Of a DNA stretch of 64,000 bases, positions 15,001 to 23,929 are shown piece after piece. Source of the stretch: Patiria pectinifera (lineage: Eukaryota; Echinodermata; Asteroidea; Valvatida; Asterinidae); assembly GCA_029964075.1 (NCBI GenBank), contig CM057144.1, positions 15,213,281 to 15,277,280 on the forward strand, given 5' to 3'. Under the pieces are notes generated by a model, which was not told the origin of the DNA, ran no database searches, and was given only the letters and a program-made list of their open reading frames with translations. Within the stretch, counting starts at the first letter, position 1; every line of letters starts with the position of its first letter. The position numbers and the translations under genes were made by a program.

Positions 15001-16995
15001 AGATTGCCCATACATATAAAGTGAAGGACTATTACACTTTATCTTCTTTGTATTTCATACTCTACCTTTTGGTCCACCGCCAAGTAAACCATCAAAGGAT
15101 AGACGGAGTGAGATGTTCTCGTCTTTCTCAATGCCGTTATCTCGAAGCGTTAATAAGTCACAAAGCTGTAAAATATTTAGAAAAAAATTAATGAAACAAA
15201 GTAACATAAGATTTCGAGATGCTTTCTTGGTACTTTGTTGTGCGGATTGTGTACATATTATGAATCATACCACCTTTAATTACTCATAATTATTAAACCA
15301 TTAACAAGTTGAAAGATGATGTTTGGGTGGCTTGTTGCTCACCATTCATTCCGTTCTGTTAAATTTACCGAAAATAATCAAAGTATTATAATTTGTATGT
15401 TTTATAGAATTATTTTATTATGTGCATATGTATGGTTATGAAGGTTTATTCTGAACGTGCGCACAATGTAAGGCCAAGTCTAAAAAATAGTGTCCCGTCC
15501 GGGATTTTTTGAAGAAAGAGAGGAAATATTAAGGAGGATTTTCCAAAATGGCGGATGGATTCTTCAATTTTATCGACTCATTTGCTGAGACTTTGTGTCC
15601 AAAGGATTTAGATTGCCTACATACAGTCCATAATTATTTCTTTGTGCAAAATCTCTGGACAAAATTTGAAGGTGATCAAATAGCTAAATAAACGAATCCG
15701 ATACCAAGAGTAATTAATCAAGAGGTTTTCTGCTGACGTCTTTGTGTTCATCTGAAGTTCACTCTATCCAGTTCTTATATACAAGATGGATCACCTGCCC
15801 ATGCTAGGCAGGCGCATACCCGGGTCGGCCGTCGGCCTACATAAACATAGCTACAATTTTTATGGAAACAAATAAAAAGACAACACATACTCAAGGGCTG
15901 ATCCAGATCACAATTGTATTCTTTTCTTTGGCGGCGGGGCGACAATAATTTGTAAGTCCCCCAAAAGTGGTTCCAAAAAATTACGGCGTGGATTTCGGGG
16001 CCCGCTATTAAGGGGCCCAAAAAATGTGGATTCTAGATGCTCCGTGCATGTGGTGCGATCTGAGGCAATTTCTTACAACTTTAACTAATTTTATTGAAGG
16101 AAAAGATGGTTGTGTATGCAGTGACGTTTTTTGCAAGGTCACTTACAACTTTTTTGGGGGGGGGGGGGGGTTCATGGCCCCGGTCATGGAAGGGGGGGGG
16201 GGAGTCATGGCCCCGTTGGCTCCCCCTGGATCCGCCCATGAACATATTGCACTGAAAGAAATTGAAGAAAAGGAAGTAGGCGGGAAAAGGGAAGCATACG
16301 GGGATGAGAAACTGTTTTATTATTAATTTTTACATGGCCTAAATGGAAATGAAGCGTGCACGAGGCTATAATTTGACAATTTTACGTAGAATAACTTATA
16401 CCTGAAAGTTTCTCCGGATGTACAGACGCTGATATCGTGCATCGACACCGATCTTCTTTTGTATCCAGTCCTTTACGGTTGAGATGGATGTCCCTGGATC
16501 GAATTGAAAACAAAGGGTCTTCGGTGTATGCAAAAGGGGAGTCCGGACAAAGATTTGCAGCTTCTGGTTCCCGGCAGAACTGTATAAAAGTAAAAGAAAA
16601 GTGTTCTGTTGTGATCTCAAAATCATTTCCTCTGAATAGAACGAGAGTATAGGGGGAATTCAAGTTGCGGTTAGTCAAAGAAAGAGTCCATATTCATTGT
16701 CACGGCTCTAATAAAATCGATGCACGAGTCCTCTACTGAATAAACTTGTAATTGATTATTACCTTAGGCTTTTATTTGTGCACTTTAATTGTCGTGGAAT
16801 CCGTCGTTTCGTAGGTCTCCTCTTTGCTCTGCAATCATCCGACGTGTGCCTGTAATGCAGTACAGATAGGAAAGCTTGTTTCCTCCTTGCTTTGACTTTA
16901 GTCTTCTTGCTGATGAGCTTGGTTTTGGAGTGGTCGTACACAACAGCTGTTGCCTTAATGTATGTATCCAACTGTTGAATGGTCTTTTGCGGCAT
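1..16995 (-). CDS. RNF213-like: Gene L: UBL-death domain-RNF213-like protein, 5' part (continues beyond left edge)
   Basis: Join (minus): 16763-16995, 16402-16579, 15066-15165, 14283-14543, 13444-13905, 13027-13083, 11727-12089 (or to 12168), 11543-11652, 9009-9923, 6408-6488, 3713-5481, <1-2203. All eleven junctions agree in phase (2,0,1,1,1,1,1,0,0,0,2) and the total is 2244 codons, ending exactly on a codon at base 1. Order: basic N-terminus, ubiquitin-like domain, death domain, Gln/Ser-rich linker, possible TRADD-N-like domain, two carbohydrate-binding-like arms, then the start of the RNF213 core. The AAA modules would lie outside the window. An alternative is two genes, one ending near 11.5 kb. 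I prefer one gene because exon 8 ends at a donor in phase 0, exon 9 starts in phase 0, and no stop, poly(A) site or promoter is evident between them. Confidence 0.65.
2204..3712 (-). other. Gene L intron between stalk exon and core exon
   Basis: 1.5-kb intron with GTAAGT donor and AAAG acceptor. It is more GC-rich than its neighbours, with clusters of CpG-containing words around 2400-2500, 2640-2700 and 3290-3400. I see no gene here; the short open frames are not conserved in gene R. Confidence 0.5.
3713..5481 (-). CDS. RNF213-like: Gene L exon 11: carbohydrate-binding-like arm 2 and helical stalk
   Basis: 589 codons plus two bases from acceptor TTTGATTCAG (phase 0) to donor GTAAGT (phase 2). 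Collinear with gene R exon 5: TFEVLYEAENVKRFHVCIYE then DGC, WWRAVVDIELPAGPSYRYKY, VFLARLLGN, LLRVLLQHSPAFKD, and a LHSK end that makes the same split Lys codon. The W..A.VDIELPAG.SYRYKY strand pair is typical of CBM20-type folds. The rest is stalk helices. Confidence 0.88.
5796..5817. repeat. 22-bp perfect palindrome in gene L intron
   Basis: TTTTTGTTTGC followed by its exact reverse complement, with no spacer. It lies between exons 11 and 10 of gene L, in an AT-rich stretch that also carries an (ATT)n run at about 6022-6050. Function unknown. Confidence 0.6.
6408..6488 (-). CDS. RNF213-like: Gene L exon 10: short linker
   Basis: 27 codons between acceptor TTTGTTTGAACAG and donor GTATCT, phase 0 at both ends. 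It ends EAAHW, matching the Trp-ending linker exon 4 of gene R (PVEW) immediately before the second carbohydrate-binding-like module. No counterpart of gene R exon 3 was found in 6489-9008. Confidence 0.6.
8321..8783. repeat. Five dispersed copies of a ~20-bp motif in gene L intron
   Basis: The motif GTTTYCACGAAGTAGCACTC, with variants, recurs at about 8321-8343, 8402-8424, 8451-8473 and 8541-8563 in one orientation and at 8762-8783 inverted. Spacing is 50-200 bp. It lies in the large intron just downstream of exon 9. No known family recognised. Confidence 0.5.
9009..9923 (-). CDS. RNF213-like: Gene L exon 9: carbohydrate-binding-like arm 1
   Basis: 305 codons between acceptor TTGCCTCTGCAG and donor GTGAGA, phase 0 at both ends. 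Paralogous over its length to exon 2 of gene R: ETFLLHTGVLHLSSVEIV start, P.HVNRDVLLPNLPTAYFLG, AISSATAPSQLALLAVLVAH, and a C-terminal DNLLPRLKQHL. Beta-rich first ~90 residues, helical after. The frame reads past both splice sites, so neither the upstream methionine nor the downstream stop at 8961 is real. Confidence 0.82.
11183..11400. repeat. Duplicated CRE-like TGACGTCA-rich element
   Basis: Two diverged copies (about 11183-11245 and 11336-11395) start with AATGCCCCTTTA-type sequence and are dense in TGACGT/ACGTCA words (for example GATGACGTCACTTG). They lie in gene L intron 8. They could be an old mobile-element fragment, or a cAMP-response-like enhancer by chance of composition. Confidence 0.4.
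11543..11652 (-). CDS. Gene L exon 8: linker exon
   Basis: 110-nt exon, acceptor GTTTTTACAG (phase 1), donor GTAGAT (phase 0). Encodes a polar segment starting VQHTQHGESSAATTACRSDP and ending KEKLKKPQ. It bridges the death/TRADD-N-like front half to the RNF213-like arm. The phase match with both neighbours is the main evidence that the two halves form one gene. Confidence 0.55.
11727..12168 (-). CDS. Gene L exon 7: possible TRADD-N-like domain (start of exon ambiguous)
   Basis: The clear open part reads KFSKGLVQIFKMCNVTFVLR, then IESREDLNELWNMYTTGELA, then KKLTGILITDELT. The layout (Val-rich strand, charged helix with LW..Y.TG.L, then ITDEL) resembles the TRADD-N-like domain seen beside death domains in invertebrate proteins; I hold that loosely. 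The donor at 11725-11726 gives phase 1, which fits exon 8. Two acceptors are possible. Using 12168 gives a protein-like extension (RVLTKAFEAFMLSL) but needs one base fewer in the A5 run near 12050. Using 12089 needs no correction. Confidence 0.5.
13027..13083 (-). CDS. Gene L exon 6: small charged exon
   Basis: 57-nt exon with acceptor TTTAATCCAG and strong donor GTGAGT, phase 1 at both ends. It encodes a Lys/Glu/Arg-rich stretch (QLDEKKEREHQKDSPRRT). It is supported by splice signals and phase only. Confidence 0.5.
13444..13905 (-). CDS. Gene L exon 5: Gln/Ser/Pro-rich linker
   Basis: 154 codons between acceptor TCTCCTCAG and donor GTAAAT, phase 1 at both ends. Low complexity, rich in Gln, Glu, Ser, Thr and Pro, with no folded domain; the C-terminal part (PTFNIVHQHIHPGGDP) is the only patterned stretch. 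Symmetric phase-1 exons make the linker skippable by alternative splicing without a frameshift. Confidence 0.65.
14283..14543 (-). CDS. Gene L exon 4: death domain
   Basis: Exon with acceptor CTTTTTGCAG and donor GTAAAC, phase 1 at both ends. It carries a full death-fold pattern: FLLDLAPKIESTWKELAKNL, GFEKADIDEIQAKN, an acidic loop, then WRTKQRKSRESWQRLREAL and EASGLADLASEV. The Trp in helix 2, the GF..ADID.I helix-3 motif, the helix-4/5 WR pattern and the terminal L..AL...GL.DLA motif are typical of death domains in RIPK, ankyrin, MyD88 and invertebrate adaptors. It probably mediates homotypic assembly with another death-domain protein. Confidence 0.85.
15066..15165 (-). CDS. Gene L exon 3: C-terminal third of the ubiquitin-like domain
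   Basis: 100-nt exon, too short to stand out as an open frame, between acceptor ATTTTACAG (phase 0) and donor GTAGAG (phase 1). It reads LCDLLTLRDNGIEKDENISL, then RLSFDGLLGGGPK. This matches the ubiquitin C-terminal pattern TLSDYNIQKEST..LVLRLRGG, including a Gly-rich end. Because the chain continues into the death domain, the Gly run is internal. It could be a processing site, but that is speculation. Confidence 0.75.
15549..15692 (+). other. Short plus-strand open frame in gene L intron 2, related to a second site
   Basis: An ATG in good context (CAAAATGGCGGATGG) opens 47 codons. A similar GATGGCGGATRGATTCTTC segment occurs at about 27190, and the flanks of both sites share ACATAGCTACAATTT-type sequence (about 15845 and 27287). 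This looks like a dispersed repeat family rather than a gene. Coding status is unproven. Confidence 0.25.
16402..16579 (-). CDS. Gene L exon 2: first two-thirds of a ubiquitin-like domain
   Basis: After acceptor TTTTATACAG the frame reads KLQIFVRT, a spacer, then TLCFQFDPGTSISTVKDWIQ, then KKIGVDARYQRLYI. This follows ubiquitin strand 1, strand 2, helix 1 and the QQRLIF strand, with KDWIQKK in place of KAKIQDK. The exon ends in phase 0 at CAG|GTATAAG. The loop between strands 1 and 2 carries an insertion (PLLHTPK). The domain is completed by 15066-15165. Confidence 0.78.
16763..16995 (-). CDS. Gene L exon 1: basic N-terminus
   Basis: ATG at 16995 has a good context (ACCAAGATGC). The exon encodes 77 residues plus two bases, ending in phase 2 at a GTAATA donor; the next exon supplies the third base. 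Beginning MPQKTIQQLDTY, it turns very basic after residue 30 (KKTKVKARRK, then RAKRRPTKRRIPRQ). No known domain. The Lys/Arg tracts could be a nuclear or nucleic-acid-binding signal. The frame stays open to a GTG at 17031, but no upstream ATG is in frame. Confidence 0.55.
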
Positions 16996-17639
16996 CTTGG
17001 TACCTTTGTGAGGAAAGAGGTAAAGATTCACTTGCAGAAGGAAAATCAGCTAGAAGTGTACACCTTTCAATGCCTCACGGCGTACACCGTTCAATGTCGT
17101 ACTGCGATGGATTGTATGTATATCAGTCATTCGCCCCTAAGTAAACACAATTACTCGTGACACGCATATTTTGGTAATGAACCCTGGCAAGATAGCACAG
17201 ACTACACCCGACCTGGTTTTGTTACAACCGGTTTATACATGTTAAGGCGGGACACCAGATAATGGGTTTATATTGTGTGCTATCCAAACCACGGATTCGT
17301 CCCCGGCTACGGCTTCGTCCCTGATTTCAGAATCATTTTTTGTTGGTTTAGTTTTTAGTGGAGGTATGCTGCGCGTTGCTTCCTGGGATCCTTTGCGCGA
17401 CGAACGGGGATTTTGTGCAACGCAAAATGTCCCACAATACATCGTAATTTATACCTCCACCGAAAATTTCCGGCCTGGCGGCTATCCGTAAAAGGGTCCA
17501 TGGAGTGGAGTTTTTTGTTGAAATTGGCGATGGTTTTCAAAAGTAGTTATAGGGTGTGGTTAACTTTGGTGAAAAAGGAGAAAAAAGATGGTAAATCAAG
17601 TTTTAGCTCTGGCATGAGGTTCTTCATGTCACTTGGTGG

Positions 17640-18205
17640 GTGGTCGGTCGGTTTGTGTGTCTGTCTGTCTGTCTATCTGTCTGTCTTTCCCCGAAAATTG
17701 ACCATTATGTGCCATCGGCTTCGCATTTTTCGGCTTCGCATTTTTAAGCTCTGACAGGATCGATCATTTTGATCGACTTCATGCAAGACTTCTGCAACGC
17801 GGCCAGAGCTTATTTTGTACTCGCACTTTTTTTATCCTCCGAGGGAGTTCAAATTGCCGCTGCCGATTTTTGTTAACAGCTTAGGGGGTCCTGATAACTA
17901 TTTTCTATCTTCCTAAGGGGTTGCATGATGCCTATTTTTCATTCTCCAAGGTGGTTCTGATCTTTTCAACAGGAGAGTCAGGGGTTTCTCTAACCACCTC
18001 CTATTTTTAAGCTTTGGCAGGAGCTTCTACATGCCACTTTTTGGTCGGTTGGTCGGTCGGATGGTCTGTCTGTCGGTCCCGAAAATTGACCAAAAGTATG
18101 GTGATCAATATGTGCCATCTGCGTCACATTTTTCGGCGTCGCATTTTTAAGCTCTGATCGATTACTTTCATGCAAGACTTCTTACAACACGGCCAGAGCT
18201 TACAG
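17640..18205. repeat. Direct duplication of a GGTCGGTC / GTCTGTC repeat block
   Basis: The block at about 17640-17810 (GGTCGGTCGG, GTCTGTCTGTC, CCGAAAATTGACCA, TTTTTCGGCTTCGCATTTTT, CATGCAAGACTTCT, CGGCCAGAGCTTA) recurs with small changes at about 18043-18205. The intervening 230 bp is not duplicated. It looks like a dispersed repeat family or local tandem duplication. Confidence 0.6.
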
Positions 18206-19653
18206 TAAGCCCAGCCCCATGACGCTTTGACCAATCACAGCCGTCATTAATGTCCGATATGCATGCACATAATGTCTGACATGGGCCTTATTCACGGGTC
18301 GGCCATATTGAATTGAGAGTGAGGTAAAATCTTCATTTTTGAAACTTGTGTAGAGAAATGAAAGCAGTGATGTTACAAATTAATACCAGTCTGCTCTGAT
18401 GAATAATTTATAATTTGTGATTAAACATATTCTAATGTTTTAAGCCACATTTCAAAAATAAATGAAAGTAAGTATATAGTGAATAAATAGTCTGGCACCA
18501 TCCCATTCAACAGTCCACAATTTATGAAATGCATTAAGGGAACATGACAAAAAAGGCCAACTTATGCATAAGCCCCATTGCGTGCACGCATGTATTTCGC
18601 GCGCGGCTGAATAACTTCACAAATGATCCAACTTCCAAGCTCCAGCTAACGACTGAACTGGTGGAATGGTTACAGTGTATTTATAATTGTTGTGAGGTCT
18701 GCTAAAATTCCGATGGGAGGGGAAGCAGGCTGTTTTCCTTTTCGACAACACGTGCGTGCACATGACCAGTCCCTTTACAAAGCAACCAAAAGGTTTCGTA
18801 GATCCGCCCCTTTTTATTTATTTTTTTTTTTTTTATATCTAAGTAGATAATGGGCATAATTGTAGTACTATTTGTCACGCTCTGCGAGCGTGTATACTTG
18901 TTCCAATAATATGCTGTCTGGAAATTCCCAAGTCGTCCAAAATACGGTTATGCATAGGCAATGCAAGTCGATTCACACAGTGTAGGGGATGGTCTTGAAT
19001 TTCATCAAAGTGAAGAGAAAATCATGCGTGCATGATTGACGATTGATAACTGTCGTTTTCAGGATTCGATAAACTACTCTGTGGAAATAGGCTTCGGAGC
19101 AAAATGTCTGCAGCAGCTGCTGTATTTGCTCTATACTCGCCTCTAGATCTACATCCTTTATGTCACAACATCTTAGGCCCCTCTCCAAAAAAAGGAAGCG
19201 CCCAACGTCCTTGTCAGCATCACCACATATCTATTTCTTTAAGATGCATCTCAAACCTTGATGCATCTTTCACACTCCACCTATCCACCTTTAGATCCTC
19301 TATCCTTTGTCTTTTAAAGGGAGTATACAACACATGCATTTGCTGTGATTTTCAGAATTGGATAGATTTTGCGGCTATAAGAATTTCATAGCAAAAATTG
19401 TTACACTAACATGTTTAAAGTTTTGAAAAAGCTGGAAAAAAAAAACAAGAAAAAATGTTGTTCTTGTAGTCTGGTTCCCTGACCCCACTTCGGATGAAAT
19501 GGAGCAATTTATGGACGTCGGGAAATTGTAAGGTCAGGGAACAAGTCTAGCTGGTTTGCACCCGTTCACGAATGTGTAACCGATTGCAAACCAAATGTGG
19601 ACTAACTAAATTTGGTAAATTGGGGGCAGTATTTTAAAAAAAAAACATTTTTT

Positions 19654-19685
19654 TTCCAACGATGGTCAGCCGACCATCGTTGGAA
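19654..19685. repeat. Perfect 14-bp stem, 4-nt loop inverted repeat
   Basis: TTCCAACGATGGTC, loop AGCC, then the exact reverse complement GACCATCGTTGGAA. The flanks are A- and T-rich. It could form a stable cruciform or RNA hairpin. It is not next to a gene end I can identify. Confidence 0.75.
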
Positions 19686-21763
19686 GTTGATACAAAATTC
19701 CACTTTTCTTGAAAATGACAGCACACCAGGTGCCATGATCTTACAGGATGATTGAGACTAATATTCACTAACAGTCAAGTAATAAATTTAATACTAATTT
19801 GGTAGTTTTGTTTTTTTGATATTTGCAAATGTTGCATATTACCTTTAAGGATCCGTAGTTTTCCATTGTTTGGGAATTCTCCTGATCATAAACACGACGC
19901 TAAAGACGTTCAATTTTTTTCCTGATGATGGTATTTTCTTTGTCCTAAATTTTCTTCCAACCATATTTATTCTTTACTCTTCACACATTATGAACTGTAC
20001 CAATTTGTACCATTCCGAATGCATATCCTCAGCATCACATTCACATCAAATAGTTGGTTTTTTAAGAGTATACCTGACACTTAATAATGATTGTTTACAA
20101 TCTTCGTAGCAAAGTTGAGAACGAACATCTTTATAAATGATCCAAGGGTTGTTCAACATTTTCAAGGACACTTTGAAGTGGACAGGCCTGTGGCCAAACT
20201 TTCTGTACGGTTCGATTTAATGTACGGGTCATAAGGAATATGTCTACGATATATACCGATAAGGTCAAACTAACCTTGATCATACTGGGGTTTGACCAAT
20301 TGGTGGAAAATTCAAACTAGCTTTTTTGAATCGAACTAAAATAAGTAATAGTTACAGTTAATCTTATTTTGACGAAAGATGACAATGAAAACCCTCTTTT
20401 AATACAACTTTGAATATTTCATGCAACCCCTTCAGATCGACAATCTACTGCTCTTTAAAATATTTATTTATTCTATTAAACATCAAATATTATTACCAGG
20501 TGCATGCATCGTGCATAATAAGGGGGGTAACTGTAAAAACAACTATTTTTACATTCACAAACTTTGTAGAGATTTTTAACTAGCACTTTTTTACATTTTA
20601 TTTTAGGCATTGGACAAGTACGTATAGGCCTAGAGTAAACTATATGTACTTTGGTCTGCGCCTCCCGATTTAAGAACCATCTCTTGTCTTGGCCAACTAT
20701 ATAAAAAAAATCACATTCTTGTGGCTGTCTCTGCCATTTTACAATCCATTTGTGATAATTCCCTGTATTGTTGACACTAGACAGCTGTAGTCCATGGCAT
20801 TGCCAGCAGATGGCTTGCCAGCACTGAAGACACACCAGTTGCCTCACTGCCAGGCCAACCAGCCCATGACTATGGCCTGGGAATAGTTCAGTTTCTTTGT
20901 AGTGTCCTCGCAGAGCATCTTGCCGGGGTTGGACTCCTCGTAGAACCGCAGGCTGGGATTAGGGTACTTGGAGACTGTGGGAGAGGCCCGAGCACTTAGG
21001 GTGAAGAACAAGTGGGTGATTGAACTTGGGAGGCTGTGAAGATCGATGTTGATTAGACGATGACCCGTTCGACTTTGATTGTTCATCAAATCGCCAGAAT
21101 GTCGCATTGCAGTCGACAACTCCATGATATGTCATCCCTTTAAAAATTAGCACCCATGCATTGAGAAAATCGCAGCCCCTTGCTGGATACCCCCAGTACA
21201 TGTCGAAGACAACTTCATCCAGACCAGATGGCACCTAGTAAAGAAGCCTCCGGACGTGGATGGTAGTTTTAGGAGCAACCTGGTAAGAGCCAAGGGTCGC
21301 CTGGGCATGTGAATCGGTGAATTCCTGTTCAAATAACACAAGGTATGCAGTCAAAACACAGACTTATGGGAAACTTGTAAGAACATCAACTGATAGAATC
21401 ACTGACACCACATTTCTGTCATGCATTAGAAGCTTTCAGGATAAACGGTGAAATACACGCATGTACACTTAAGGTAAGAGTTATTTAAAGGTCCATCAAT
21501 TTGTATCATTATCACGAACGTACAAACCGTGGTAGGGGGATTATGTGGCTGTGTACACTTTTTCAAAAAATTGATAAAACCTACTTCGATAATAAGCAGA
21601 CACGGTTTTTTTACCCTTCAGACTGTATTCTCTATCGCTCGTGCAAATGATGGGAAACAAATAGATGGCCCCTAAGGTAGAGTGCCTCTGGAGGTCTCTG
21701 GCCAACATTACACTGTCATACTAGGAACCACCATTTTGTAACACGATAATGATGCTGATGTAC

Positions 21764-22084
21764 CTTCATTTCTTGGCCGTTGTAAATCAGCTGTTGATTC
21801 TCCAGCGGCACCTTCAGATTCTGTCTGACAATCTCCCTGAGTCTGGTGACTGTCATGGACGGGTTCAGCTCCACACTGGTGCTGTCGCCGTTCAACATGG
21901 CCATACTGACGTAACCTCTCTCGCCAGACGCCATCGCTGTGGTCTGGGGCACAAACGTGGGCTCGTGCTCGGGAAAGAGGGCCTTGAGTCGGCAGTAGCA
22001 CTGTTTCAGACGACTAGAACTTTTGCTTACTTTCTTCCCACACTGCGAACACTGCCCATGTTGTTCAGCATGTGCTGTGACACA
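21764..22084 (-). CDS. TerD copy A exon 2: RING second half and ubiquitin-like domain (intact)
   Basis: 107 codons, phase 0 at both ends, acceptor CTGATACAG and donor GTACAT. CVTAHAEQHGQCSQC completes the RING-like finger. A basic helix (SSSRLKQCYCRLKALFP) follows, then a ubiquitin-like fold start (RGYVSMAMLNGDSTSVEL, TVTRLREIVRQNL, QQLIYNGQEMK). No disruption seen. Confidence 0.7.
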
Positions 22085-22267
22085 CTGTATCAGAGTATAA
22101 AACCAATTAAAAAATTGTTTTGTATAGCACTCAATCTTTAGGTTTCCAACATTTGAAAGGTTTTGCTTAAAGTTTAATAATAGAACTAATAGAACTTTGC
22201 AAGATAATTAACATGATGGAGTGACATGATGGATATATTATGACTTTATGAAGAATAGTAAAATTAC

Positions 22268-22366
22268 CCTCAGACAGTGCAGAATAGCGTGCTCACAGGA
22301 TTCCACCAAGGGCCACGGTGGGAACTCACGGGAGAGTTTCTGGACGCCGCACTTGCCACACTTCAT
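22268..22366 (-). CDS. TerD copy A exon 1: RING-like first half (intact)
   Basis: 33 codons from ATG at 22366, preceded by TTCCGCC as in copy B, to donor GTAATT in phase 0. Cysteines and histidine in the C-x2-C .. C-x-H-x4-C pattern (MKCGKCGVQKL, then SCEHAILHC) form the first half of a RING-type cross-brace. The exon is open. Confidence 0.7.
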
Positions 22367-23929
22367 GGCGGAAAATGTTCAATGATCTGATCAAAGACAT
22401 GGAACGTATTAGGCCTATGCGTCTACGTCCGGAGACAAAAGTAAAAAACAAACTACGGCAAATCGTAGGTTAAGCAGCGATTGTTTCAGCCGCACTTTCC
22501 ACTGCACATGTGCGACTCCTAGGGTTATTTGAAAAAGTAATGAGGGCTGCCCATGTTACACCGATGATGCGACTCAAAAAGATATCGTAGTATTTTATCG
22601 TTTATGGACGACTAATTTTGGGAGCCGTTGTTATTGTACCACTATTTAGTTCATTCACTGTATATTGTAGAAGAAAATAATGTTAAAAAAATATTTTCGG
22701 AGAACGTAGAAACATTAAGTTCATGAAACAACCGTCTTTTTCCAGATGTAGTTGGTTTACATTGAGGTCCATTTTGTTTTCGACAAAAACATAATTTCAA
22801 AGGTTTCCCCAGCATTATTTCATACTTGTACGTAACGGTAGAGGGGATTATCAAGTAATCAGATTTGTTGATAAATTTTCGCTTGAATTTTTTTTTATCT
22901 TTTGATTGACCCCGTTTGGATATTATCCAAAAATTGTCCCAAAAAGTGAGTACGTAACTACGATCTCAGAGAATAAGTAGGTTTGTTGCGGTCTGGTACC
23001 ATGTATCGCAATCAAAAAACACTAAAACAATATGTGTGTAGTCGGCTTTTAAAATTGCTCATTTTTATAAAAACAAAAAAAAAATCAAGTGCAAACAAAT
23101 CTGTTGTATGTAAAAGATTTCCTCGCTAAGTTTTATGTTCAGTATTTTATTACCCTATGAAAACTGCAAATGTCTAGAAATCTTAAGCGAAAAAAAGTGA
23201 CAAATGAATGATCGAAACTCACAATTTGTTGACACCTTAGCAACCACTTTACAAGGGAAAAATCACCACATGGCTTTTACCCCCTGAAATAAATTTTTAG
23301 CCATAGCATTTTAAGGGCTTGCTTAATACAAAAACAATGATTTAAAGTAATATTTTCTTTAAATTACACGCGTAAAAACAATTAAGCATCTAACAAGGGG
23401 AAGTGCCTGGTTGGTTTCCCTGGGCCGATTTCGTACGGTTTCCAAGGGCGCAGTCAAGTTCCCGCCGCATCTATATAGATAACCTATAAAAATCCGCCGC
23501 ATCTATAGAGATAACTTTAATATAAAAACCGCACGTTCTATGGGAGTGAAACGTACGTAGGGCTTATTAAAGTAATCTGCCACACCTGATCATACGGGCT
23601 TGGATTCGTCCCGTTGAAGATTCATTCCTTGTCAATGCAAGCGATCGAGTTGAAGTAAAATGTCTAGTAAGTTCGATGGCGTCGACCATTTTCTCTCATA
23701 TATATGAACCATGAAAGTAGCATAACATTGAATGGACCGGTGTACAGTATCAAAAATAATTGCTACATGCTACATCACAATTTACACATGTACACCCTTT
23801 ATCGCGCACGCACTGCCAATCCACATTCCTTTTTGTTCAATTGGCTGTTCATATACCGAAAGGCTATTTCGCAACGCGGGGGCTGCACTACCGTTCACCA
23901 ATTTGAACGTAATCGCCTTTTAGTTGGAT

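Larger units (their letters stand above)
16996..20738. other. Intergenic spacer between gene L start and TerD copy A
   Basis: Presumed promoter side of gene L and 3' side of TerD copy A. It contains a partly self-complementary stretch at 17359-17460 (GTGGAGGTAT near the left end, ATACCTCCAC near the right), a duplicated GGTCGGTC/GTCTGTCTGTC block at 17640-18200, AT runs near 18815-18835 and the 14-bp stem hairpin at 19654-19685. Sequence from about 20430 to 20738 matches the 3' flank of TerD copy B. No convincing gene seen. Confidence 0.5.
20739..22366 (-). pseudogene. TerD copy A: RING-UBL-TerD gene with disrupted TerD exon
   Basis: Exons (minus) 22268-22366, 21764-22084, 20739-21324, with the same phases as copies B and C. 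Exons 1 and 2 are intact and very close to copy B. Exon 3 has a TAG at 21235-21237 (a Ser codon in B), a ~20-nt deletion near 21107-21114 that shifts frame, and a TGA at 20844-20846 (a Gly codon in B). The first stop falls a few residues after the ubiquitin-like domain. A transcript could therefore still encode a 169-aa RING-UBL protein without TerD. It is either a decaying pseudogene or a shortened gene. Confidence 0.85.

Noticed and set aside
18973..19188. Minus-strand open frame with an IEQIQQLLQTF-type helix
   Set aside because: Short, no domain, no supporting exon or splice context.
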